DNA of 64,000 nucleotides, taken from Aurelia coerulea (lineage: Eukaryota > Cnidaria > Scyphozoa > Semaeostomeae > Ulmaridae). The stretch is from contig CM076949.1 of NCBI GenBank assembly GCA_039566865.1, positions 3,811,001 through 3,875,000 of the forward strand, in the 5' to 3' direction. This document shows positions 50,001-59,800 of the stretch, piece by piece (within the stretch, counting starts at the first letter, position 1; each line of letters begins with the position of its first letter). Under the pieces are notes generated by a model that was not told the DNA's origin, searched no databases, and worked only from the letters and a program-made list of their open reading frames with translations. A program made the translations under genes and the position numbers.

Positions 50001-53000
50001 TTAGGCCTTGTTGATGAAGAAACAAATTTCTGCAACTATGATTGAGAACCAACTTTCTTTAATTTTTTATTTCATGCTTCAAAAAGCTACCAAACCCAAC
50101 AAGAGTTTGAAACAAATTGCCAAGAACAGCAGTATCAGCATCAAAGATGCAAGAAAGCATCTTTAGATCTGTTCCTACTTCCTTGGCAATGAATATAGGT
50201 ATCAAAATCTCTTTCCCTAAATTTGAAATGTCTAGACACGGGCAACGTGAAGATCAACTGTTAGCATATAATAGGCCTATCTTTGTTTTTGTCTTTTATG
50301 GCCTAATGCTTAAAAATTAACAACCCTCGCAACATACCTGCAGTCCTTTGCTAACTAAGGCATGCTTAGCATGAATTAGATGTTGAAGCACGACGTTTAG
50401 TATTTTTCTGTGTCCATCTGCTCTCGAATTATCGAAACTGTCAAGTCACACTTCAAGTGATGTAGCTACACACCACCACTCCTCGCTCCTTGGCCTAAAT
50501 TTTAACAGTCTCGATAATTCGAGAGCAGATGGACACAAAAAAATACTAAACGTCGTGCTTTCAACATTTAATTGATTCTAAGCATGCTGTAGTCAACAAA
50601 GGACTGCAGGTATGTTGCGAAGGTTGTTTATTTTTGGGCATTGGGCCATAACGGACAAAAACTAAGATAGGTATTATCAGTTGATTTTCACGTTGCCCGT
50701 GGTCTAGAGTCGACTTACATGGCTACTTCCAGCATACCCAAATGTTGAGATTCTGAAGTGTGGAGCATCTGGTGACATCAAGATTTGGATGAAGTCACTC
50801 GTCATGTCCAATTCAGCAAATGCATCTTTGAGTGCAAAAGACTATGGGGAAGACCATAAATATGTCATCATCAATTCATCAATTCTTGGGCCTCTTTTCT
50901 TTCTCGTGTACATAAATGATTTAACTGATAATTTGAGGTGTAATGTTAAACTCTTCGCTGACGATACATCGCTTTTTACTGTCGTTCACGATCCTGATGC
51001 AGCTGCCCAGGATATGAATCATAACATGAACCTCATTAGGCTTTGGGCACATAACTGGCGAATGTCTTTTAATCCTGATCCAACGAAACAAGCAGTCGAA
51101 GTAACCTTCTCAAGGAAGAGAATCCGTGCAGACCATCCACCTATTCTATTTAACAATACTCCTGTCATAAAAGTTGATGAACACAAACACCTTGGGATTG
51201 TTCTAGATTCAAGATTGTCCTTTGCTAGTCATATCCAGGCAACTATCAATAAATGCAGACAAGGAATAGGAATGTTGCGCTTCCTTTCGCAATACTTGCC
51301 GCGACAAACATTAAATTAATTATATAAACTATATGTCCGACCACATTTGGATTATGGTGACGTCATATATCATACTCCACAAAATGTATGTGAATTCAGT
51401 CAGAACATCACACTTTCAAATCAGATGGAAAAGCTAGAATCTATTCAATATTCTGCAGCACTTGCAGTTACAGGTGCTTGGAAGGGCACATCTCGTGTGA
51501 AATTGTACGATGAGCTTGGATGGGAGTCACTCAACCTCCGACGATGGAGCAGGCGTCTTGTTCTTTTTTATAAAATTGTCAATAATATCACTCCTGACTA
51601 TACAAGGATACCAATTCCACCACTCCGGCAGTCCTCGTATCCCCTGCGTCATCAAGCTACAATTGGCCAAATCAGTGCACGAACAGCATGTTTTAATGCA
51701 AGCTTTTACCCTAGTTGTTTGCATGAATGTAATAAGCTTGACCACGAAGTAAGAGAATCACCTTCAATCAGCATTTTCAAAAACAAGCTATTATCTCTTA
51801 TACGTCCTCCTCCTAAGCCAGTCTACAGCATTCACGACCCAAAAGGTCTTGCAATACTCACGCAGTTACGAGTTGGTCTCAGTAAGCTAAATCTGCACAA
51901 ATTTAGACACAATTTTAGAGACACACTGAATCCACTGTGCCCCACAAATGATGGTGTTGAGGACACGGAGCACTTTTTGCTGCACTGCCATGCTTACGAT
52001 GCATACAGGAGAGATCTTCTCGATAGTGTAAACGCAACGTTGCAACCGTACGGTTTGTCAAATCAATCAAACGCGCTATTACTTGAAATGATGCTGTATG
52101 GTAATGAAAGGTTTTCTGTTGATTCTAATACAGAGATTCTTAAGGCAACTTTAAAATACATAAATGCAACACAACGCTTTGAATAAAATGATGCTACTAA
52201 TGATTAGCTGCTGCTACCTGCAAGGGGGACGTAATTTTAATTTCCTTGTCGTTAGTGTTTCTTTTCCTTGTAAATTCTGTTTCGCATCGGAAGTCGGGCA
52301 TTTTGCTTGCCTTGGCCGGTGGCGGGTGGGTTGCGCGCGTGGCATCAATAAATTCATCGCGGTTGCGATGGGTATGTTGGTGCTGCGGGCGCGGCTCGTT
52401 TGTTGTTGGTTGGGGTGGGTGGAGTGCCTGGCATCTGGTGTTAAACAGAATATAGTATAGTATCTTTTAATTTATAAATGTTCGTGGTGTGACTGTATAC
52501 AGTTTAATGTTTCGTGTTTTTAGATATTGGCCATGGGGTAGTCATTGTCTTTCGCTCCCCATGGTATCGTTCCTGTAGTGTCGTAAAGTAATTAGAATTA
52601 GGTATAGTAGAATGTAAAATATATTGTAAGATTTAATATTTGAATAAAAAAAAAAAAAAAAAAAAAAATATGTTACAAGATGTTAGATACACAAAGAAGT
52701 TTTTCGCTAACAAATCAATCTTAAAATGAAGTAAGTAATTCTTAGGCAAGAAACCATGTTAATGTGCACAAGGTCTGTCCTGTTGTATGACTTAACTTAC
52801 ATGTATGTACACGTGCAAATTGTGTCTTGCTGTGGCATTAAGTTGTCTTCAGGCCCAGTTTGAATATCGTTTTTGCCGTGTCGAATTTAAATGTTGCTAA
52901 AAACTTCTAAGTGTCAATTAAATTCGACATAAAAACGATGTTTAAATCACCTGCCGTTTTAAATACATAAAACGGCAGGAGTTCACCGACTTCACCAGCT

Positions 53001-56000
53001 CTGTCGTATCGTACGGCAGAAAAATGACTTGATTAAACGTCGTATTTCTGCTGCGTTTAATAAATCGATTCCAGGCCATGGTCCGCGGTGTCTACGTGTG
53101 ATCAGCAACTGCGCTTGTTTAGTTTGAAAATGGCTATTTTAACCATTCTAATTTCAATCCGACACGGCAAAAGAAAACGATGTTTAAATCAGATTTTTAG
53201 ACACGGCAGGTTCTGCAGTTTTTAATACGGTTGGATTCGACACGGCAAAAATGCGATGTTTAAACTAGGCCAAAGACAGTTTCCAATTTATCTGAGTCGA
53301 AAAGTGAACATACATGCAGATCAATCTATTTCACAGGAGGCTAATAGATTAGTCTAAATTTTTTCTTCTATCTTATGGTTTTCAGAAACTATTCCATATA
53401 GAGTAAAATGACAAAAAATATCAGAAGAATATATAATTAGAGTGACTTTCCAAAGAGACAAAAATAAGGATTTCATGTCTTACCTTCATTATTATCTTAT
53501 TTTCAACATCTTCTCCCGAAAAATCAAAATCTAAAAGATCTTCTGGTTCTTGTGTTTTTATACTACAATCTGTCAATATTCCAGCATCTTCTACCAACCT
53601 AAAAGAGTATGAAGCATTTCTATAAATTTCTTTTTTGTTGAATATAATACAGTTCCATAATTTTAGACTGTTTTTATGCACTCCACAACTATATCTGAAA
53701 AATGTGTTAATTGCTTATTTCTAGAAATATATTGTTCTATCAAGTCGTATTTTGAGAGAAAACCTGAGACTTGTAAAATCATACCCCAACCCAGTCACAC
53801 TTAGTAGTTAAACCAGCTTAATTCAAACCAGGAAACAAAATGTTAAGTTCTGATTTATCAAACCAACAAATAGAATCCATTTGATTGGCTGCAGGGGCAG
53901 ATCCAGCCCAAAGTTGAAGGGGGGGGGCAACTTGAAAAGAGGGTGCCAAAAATATAATGAAAAGTGAGAAAATTCTTTGGGCGCTCTTTAAAGAAAACTA
54001 TTTAATTTGCTACTAAATAACGCCTTGATTTATATGTTTCCCTCATATTTAAATTGAAACGGTAAAAAACTTCTGCCTTAGAGTCAGGATGAGGGGCACT
54101 TTTCTAGCCAAAAAAGGGTGCCAACCGAGTTTCATTTGATTGGTTTGGTTGGAATTTAACCTGGTTTAGGTAAAGCTGGTTTGGGGTATTACACAGTTGC
54201 TGGCCTCGAACTTTTAAGTTTATTCTTTAGCAAAAGATATTGCTACACAATCACATTGAATAAAGAAGTACATACATGAGTTTTAAAGGTGAACCATGCC
54301 CTCCATAACACATCTTCAAAGCTGTGAATGATCCAGTATCTTTGCTGCTGCCAAAAATGTTCAAGCATTCCTGCAAATTTATAAAATACTATCAGGTACA
54401 AGCAAGGCAGAAGGGACCTACAGTAAATTGTTTCTTTATCACCTGTGGACAGCAGTATAAAATTCCATGAAAGGTCACAGATGTCAGAAATATTTCCTAG
54501 AATCAACACATTAATCCTCCCCCCCCCCTGTTTTCATTTATGATGTTGTTTCTTTCATCAAGCAGAAAAAGGGGAGGTGCAAGACCGTATCACACACTAT
54601 GGCTCTTCAGGGTAATTTTTAGCCAATTGACTCGCTTTGGAATGGAAACCTAAACAAAACGGAAATCAATAACTCAAAGGACTTTTTGAATATTTCATTC
54701 AAAGAGGCTGAAAAATGTTGAACAAGTTATTTGACCTTCAGCGCCATTTTACCATGTAAATGAATCAAAAGAAAAACGCTGCTAGATAAAATATACGTAT
54801 TTTTTCATAAGAAACTAAAGAATTTGGGTCAGTACTGGAAGCTTCTTAAATTATTAGATTTTGAGTATTCAGAGTTTCTTACGAGTTCCTTTGAGGATCC
54901 ATAACAATCTTTATGTTCACTATTTGTGCCCTCGCAAACATTTCAAAGCAATGGTTTTTAAGCCTTTCCAATGTTTAGACATCACTCAAGTATACGAGTA
55001 ATATGATACAGGAAACAAATGAAAATAAATTAAAGTACCGGGTGTCCCAAAATGATGTATTATCGTTTGATTGCTTATATGTCCATAACCGATGAACCAA
55101 TTTTCAATAACTGGTAAAACCAAAACCAACATCTTAAAATACAATTTAGCCTTAGACAATCGAATAAAACAAAGTGTTTGAAAATCCGTTCATTGGTTAT
55201 GGACATGCAAGCAATCAAACAATGATACATCATTTTGGGACACCCGGTATGTTAAGGATTTCCTTTATCAAAATAAATAGTTTCTTAACTTATACTTTCC
55301 CAGTACTGGAGTTTCTTAATTTTTTGGCGATTTCTTATAAAAAAATATGTGTAAATGGAGAAATGACCAAACACTTACAGTAACATTTTTAAGTGAGTTG
55401 GACAAGTTCTTCTCAGCATAAGAAGAAATTACTGGAAACAAGCTAATATGAATGTCAGGCAAGATTAATAAGTCAGCAATCCATTTTTGCACTTTATTTC
55501 GATTTATTAGCCCAAAACTTGACTGTTCTTTAAGTTTAAAAACAGGCCTAAAACTTGCATAATCTGTTTTGTGGACGCTTCAGGGCAATGGTACTCTAGT
55601 CCTTCTAACTTTAGACTGCATTAAGTTACTTACCAGCATCACTGCAAGATTTATTTTGAATATGGCATTTTCTTCCTTGAAAGAATATTCTTGAAACATG
55701 GCTGACTGCACAAAAGCACTTGCTTGTACATATTTGCTGTCTTCTACAGTTATCTTCAAACCATTTTCTGATAGAAATACCGTTGCAACCTGGAATAAAT
55801 AGTTTTCAGTTCAGTACCATTATTTTTCACTCAAAAAAGGGCAGCAGTGAGTAATAACTGCGGGAGAGGTAACTATGGGTGCTGCACAACATAGATAAGT
55901 AGGCATAGAATCATTAATCTATTTGCTTTTCTGGTAATGCATCTGCATTTTTTAGCTGAGAGCAGGACAAGAAAATATCGCACACAAGGAAATTTTGTCC

Positions 56001-56658
56001 TTTATTCCAATGTTCTCATTCTCTTTATCTGTGCACAGGCTAAAATAATTTCTCTTCTCCGAAATTATAGCACTGCATAACATTTTCTGGCACATCCCAA
56101 AAACAGCAGCTTCTGGGCAATCCTGCAGACTTTCTGGAGGGTGGTTTTGGAATCCACATCAAGCCTAATATGTCACATTAGTTTAGAGAAGAAATTTCAT
56201 TACAAGAGCTACCAATTTTCAATTTGCACAAATAAAATCATTTCAAGATTTTGCCTGATTATAGAATCCAGGTCCCATTGTGATATTTGCCGTTCATTTA
56301 ATGATATTTGCCGTTCATTTAATGACATTCGCCATTCATTTAATGAGTGGGCCCTGCATTCTATAATCGCTCCTTTTGTTTTACATCTGCCTCAAGATAT
56401 TAGGCATGGGTGGATGGTTTGGCAGAGCAGAGTTGTGCGAGTGTAAGTGTGGTCTTGATTGAGCCTTGCTTGAGTGAAGAAAGAAGAGAGAGGGCCTAAA
56501 TTAAAAAAACAAACATGGCAACTTACGTCTTTGAAATGGATGGCTTTCAGTACGTTCGTCAAGTTCCTTGCATTATCCATGCGACCAACGAATATATAGC
56601 CTTCACTTTCTTCGGATTCTTCCATCATTTGCGATATATTTCCTACAGGAACTGGCAT
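44041..56658 (-). CDS. RAD1: Cell-cycle checkpoint protein RAD1 (9-1-1 clamp); one exon not located
   Basis: RAD1 is the middle subunit of the RAD9-RAD1-HUS1 clamp loaded at DNA damage to activate ATR. Minus-strand exons: 56658-56527, 55789-55634, 54370-54276, 53598-53484, 50841-50719, [one short exon not found], 45720-45576, 44085-44041. Conserved landmarks in order: MDNARNLTNVLKAIHFKD, ENGLKITVEDSKYVQASAF, FGSSKDTGSFTALKMCYGG, KTQEPEDLLDFDFSG, AFAELDMTS...SPDAPHFR, LLKPSTKALNLSNKISIR, GFLSMQYMI..DSQICFVEF, and an acidic end CSPDEEEGEEVGED. The unlocated exon (3n+2 nt, the DYPKDSD region) must lie in 45721-50718, an interval crowded with transposons. Known exons give about 270 residues; human RAD1 has 282. 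Divergent from HSF2BP. Confidence 0.93.
44972..45328. mobile_element. TA-inserting MITE, GGTTCTTA family, diverged copy
   Basis: TACAGTAGAAACCC at the left and GGGTTTCTACTGTA at the right, with internal GGTTCTTG/AAGAACTT repeats. It lies in the last RAD1 intron. Confidence 0.7.
45930..46724. mobile_element. TA-inserting element, ACCGGGTGTCTCA ends, ~790 bp
   Basis: TA-flanked inverted ends (ACCGGGTGTCTCAGAAAAAA and GGCACCCGGT). Inner arms share ATATCTCCGGTGTTTGG-type and ATGGCTAGGCCC-type sequence inverted. The ORFs inside are not recognisable as transposase. Confidence 0.65.
47262..47424. mobile_element. GGTTCTTA-family MITE fragment
   Basis: Left end TACAGTAAAAACCCGCGTAT followed by AAGAACCT repeats; the right end is not identified. 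Confidence 0.55.
47574..47778 (+). CDS. Possible nested exon of unknown gene in RAD1 intron
   Basis: A plus-strand frame, clearly more GC-rich than its surroundings, reads MKSTSSLATTRGQSLSFSGG... and runs without a stop to AAAGAAAG followed by the donor-like GTACGT at 47777. It is Ser/Arg/Lys rich with no domain I recognise. A second possible exon is the frame near 48028-48255 (contains GMAATLLACIDASFHRM), but phase and acceptor are unproven. It could be an unrelated nested gene or chance. Confidence 0.3.
48684..49110. mobile_element. TA-inserting MITE, AAGAAACT family, copy
   Basis: TA-flanked ends ACACGTTTTTTTTATAAG and the complementary right end ACGTGTA. Dense AAGAAACT repeats at both ends. 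The minus ORF 48990-48766 is a shadow. A related fragment lies at about 48335-48660. Confidence 0.7.
49360..49705. mobile_element. hAT-like MITE (CATAGGGCTC family), left-truncated copy
   Basis: The right arm (ATGACGTCACAACATCAAG through GATTTGAGCCCTATG) is intact; the left end is lost. Confidence 0.65.
49763..49949. mobile_element. Foldback MITE, CAATAGACCTTTTAGCTA ends, copy 3
   Basis: Same ends and TCTAACGCCACTC segment as 22397 and 40662. Confidence 0.75.
50231..50708. repeat. 478-bp foldback abutting RAD1 exon 5
   Basis: The left arm from TCTAGACACGGGCAACGTGA through GCTCTCGAATTATCGA to about 50442 is repeated inverted from about 50513 to TCTAGA at 50703-50708. The right tip is about 10 bp from the exon 5 splice donor (50718). 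Confidence 0.8.
50878..52668 (+). pseudogene. 5'-truncated non-LTR retrotransposon (LINE), reverse transcriptase C-terminal half
   Basis: The frame begins at the RT motif SSILGPLFFLVYINDL and contains the catalytic FADDTSLF motif, the thumb (HKHLGIVLDSRLSF), and a C-terminal tail with HKFRHNFRDTLNP, a single Cys and the EHFLLHCHAY motif. It ends at a TAA at 52184. One in-frame stop (51317-51319) interrupts otherwise continuous coding. The endonuclease and RT fingers are missing. The 3' UTR ends with AATAAA and a pure poly(A) run to about 52668. Inserted in RAD1 intron 4, antisense to RAD1. Confidence 0.85.
52852..53271. mobile_element. MITE with GGCCTAGTTTAAACATCG ends
   Basis: The left end GGCCCAGTTTGAATATCG and the right end (complement of GGCCTAGTTTAAACATCG) are inverted. 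TTTTTGCCGTGTCGAAT recurs several times inside. It lies in RAD1 intron 4. Confidence 0.7.
54794..55353. mobile_element. TA-inserting MITE, AAGAAACT family, split by a nested MITE
   Basis: TA-flanked, with ends ACGTATTTTTTCATAAG and the matching right end. It aligns with 17149-17533 throughout except for an insertion at 55036-55249. It lies in RAD1 intron 2. Confidence 0.8.
55036..55249. mobile_element. Nested TA-inserting palindromic MITE, ACCGGGTGTCCCAAAATG ends
   Basis: About 210 bp, nearly a perfect hairpin (GTTTGATTGCTT and TGTCCATAACC inverted), TA at both borders. It interrupts the 54794-55353 element, so it is the younger of the two. Confidence 0.85.
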
Positions 56659-56850
56659 TTCTTCTTGGTATTTTTGCTCTTCGAAGAATGTCCTCTTCTG
56701 GTTTAGGCCATCTTAGAATGAAAAGAAAAGGGACTGGGGCGAGGCAACTTTGAAATTGGCGCGAAAATGATGGCGTAAGCAGCAGGTCTTCACAACAAAT
56801 ATGGTAGCGATGTGATGTCTCAGTTTCTGGAGAAAGTTGGGGAGTAAATC
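56659..56850. promoter_or_regulatory. Shared divergent promoter of RAD1 and HSF2BP with E2F-type site
   Basis: Only 192 bp separate the two start codons. It contains TTGGCGCGAAAA (56756-56767), a near-perfect two-sided E2F consensus, GCCATCTT (56707-56714) resembling a YY1 site, and ATGGCG at 56769. No TATA box. On the HSF2BP side a short upstream ORF (56815-56847) ends 3 bp before the main ATG. Confidence 0.7.
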
Positions 56851-59800
56851 ATGGAAAATATGAAAGATAACATGGTTACTATCAGCAGAAAGATTTTAGA
56901 AGATGCGGTAATTATATTTCTTCAAATTTCTTGGCCAAAGAATACACACACATGAATCCGGTTGTTTTCAGAGTGGAGCTTTTGTGTGTCGATACTCGAA
57001 GATTCATTTTTGATGATGATACTGTTTTCAGAGTGGTGCACGGTGGAGATTATACAGACTTCATAAAAATTAGCTGTTATAATCATATCATAAATCGACA
57101 TTTTTAGAATGGTGCACGGTGGAGATTATACAGATTTCATAAAAATTAGCTGCTATAATCATATCATAAATCGACATTTTTACCGATGGAAATGATTCTT
57201 TGGAGACATGTATACCTGTACTGTATATAGTATTTGTGTTTGACTTTGTACCCAAGAATACGAACAGAACGACTGACAAGGAATGTTACAATACAATTGA
57301 GTCTTTTTTAAGTTTCTGACTATTGCCTGGCTTTAAATATCCTGTAAATGTTCTGACTAGCTTGTTCTTGTTCGTCGCACCGCGCTGTGGAAACTCGATA
57401 ACGTTATGTCTTTTCCCGCTGTGAATTGTGCAGGTAATTGCAGTATTGTTGGTTTTACTTCAATACAAAAAACATCTCCCAAGCAACGCAACCCCAGCAA
57501 ATCAGTAAAGCAAAGTGTGTGTGCATGTCTCTTTCATGACGATACACTCTTTTTTTATAAGAATATTGTTTATCAGAATATTCAGGCTCAGAGTCATCCA
57601 AATTTTAAGAATATTATAAGAATATTGCTCAGCCTCAGCTCGTATATTTGTGTCTCATTTTCCAGCAGTTGCCTGTTTTGCGATGTTCATAACATTCTTA
57701 TTGTTAAAATTGCTTAAATTTGTCTTTTGTTCAATCATTTCTTCATAATGATATGACACTTCTTTGAACTATGTTCCCCGGAAACCATATCAGATTTGAA
57801 AAAATAAGAATACTTTAAGAATATGTTAAGGCTCAAAACGAAAAATTTCTTAAGAATATTGAGGCTGGAAAAAATTTATAGTATTCTTATAAAAAAAGAG
57901 TGTATCTTCTTCTTCTAGTACATATAACATATGCATATGTGTTTTGCTGCTAATTGCAGGTGAAAACGACAAAACAGTTAAAGTATGACACAGAACAGAT
58001 TTGTGGAGCTGTGAAAGAAGAACTTACTGAAATTGAAAAGTTGAAACGAGATGCTGAACAGTGGAGGAACATGGTACAAATCTTGTAGTTTATACCTTCA
58101 AAGAGATTTGTAATATTCCCTGATCTCTTCTTTTAACAATATTTACAGCCATGTAAGTCTGTATTGAATTTCTTAAAATGTTCTGCCAATGCATAAAACA
58201 AGACGAAACTGCAAAATACTGTCAAAATCTACAGTTATTTGAAATCCACCACTTAATCAAAGTCAAGTAAGAATATACAGTTGTCTGCTTTACCCTATTC
58301 CAATAAACCTTCAATAATTCAATGAAGGGTTTCGTAATTCCAATAAATTTGTTCAAGTTCTGCTTCAATTAATTACCTTTCTACTGTACAGTAAAAACCA
58401 GCACATAAGAACCTAAGATTTTGAACTCAGCCTGTTTGGGTTCTTATGCAATGAGGCACATCCAGTAATCAGGGTGTACTGTGTAGGTTCTTAACACAGG
58501 GAAAAGTGTTAATCTAAATCTTAACCAAATTTATTTACATTCTTGGCCCTATCCACTTCAACCCAAGCTTACCCAGTTTGCTTGCAGGCCCTGCCTATCA
58601 CAATTCTGTAAGTAATGATTTGGAGTCCATGAAGGAGGTTCATTGGCAAAAAGTTGCATTTGTTTCCCAATGAATGAATGAAACGCTTTATTAAGAACCT
58701 AGTTAACATATCAGCCTGAATGGTTCTTATTTATTGGGTACAAAATATATTATTTCAGGCTGTAGGTTCTTAATAGATGAAGGTTCTTATGTGCGGGTTT
58801 CCACTGTATGACATCTGAACAAAACATTCTGAATCTCTCTCAGCAAAGCAAGTTAGAGTCTGGAAGCCATGTATTGGTAAAAAGAACAGACATTGAAAGG
58901 TTGATAACAGAGGCAATGCAAATAAAGGAATATCTTCCGAAAGTAAGTTATATAAAGCTACAAACGAATCAATGTATGGCACAACAAATGGCATATCCAC
59001 AAGCCAGTAGTAGTAACAAGCCAGTTTGTAATCATTTCCGAAAGAAAGTTTTGAAGACTAAAAGTAGCTAAATTGATACAAACATTAAAACGATGACAAC
59101 CATCAATCTTTCAAACGAATGTCGATTTGAAGAACCAAAAGATTCCAAATCTACTGCTTTTTTAATTCCAATTTTGGTAGAAAGTCTCTCAGTTCCAAAA
59201 CGATGTTAACTTTGTTAAAAGCCATCCATTGTTGCTTGCTTTTAATCTCGTACAATGAAAGTAAATTTCACTTCACCATGAAAGAATGCCTCCAAGCATT
59301 TATTTGTGCATGCTGCATATATTCAAAGCGAGAGAAAGTCATTTTGCTTTTCTTCATAGGTGCTGAAGAAAGATTATTACACTGCGTATGCAAGACTAGA
59401 CAAAGTGGAATCAGGTAGATACATTCTACTTTTAAATTGTTTCTTTTTCTCTTCATTTTTGTGCTAACTATAGCTTACCTACTGCAGCTAAATTCTTAAA
59501 CTTAAGTTGACGGCTCAGGCAGATGAAGATAAAAAGTTTTTTTAAATTGGTCGTAAAATGATTTTGCTATTTGGTCGGTCAGTCTTGTATCAGTATAATC
59601 AGGTCTATAATCCGATGTAGGTGTATAATCCGGAGCAGTGGAACCAGAGTGTGGAACTATAGGATCTTCCTTTCTATTTTCATCTATGACAACCTCGTCC
59701 CCAGATTCACCAAATGGAATTCTATCATCTTTCATCCAAGAGATTTTTGCTTCAGTATCAATTACCTATTTGCCAGTTTATCTAGATGAATTAACCTAAT

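Noticed and set aside
50789..50870. N-terminal part of the LINE ORF (MKSLVMSNSAN...)
   Set aside because: This stretch is RAD1 exon 5 read on the opposite strand plus residual intron; LINE sequence begins near 50878.
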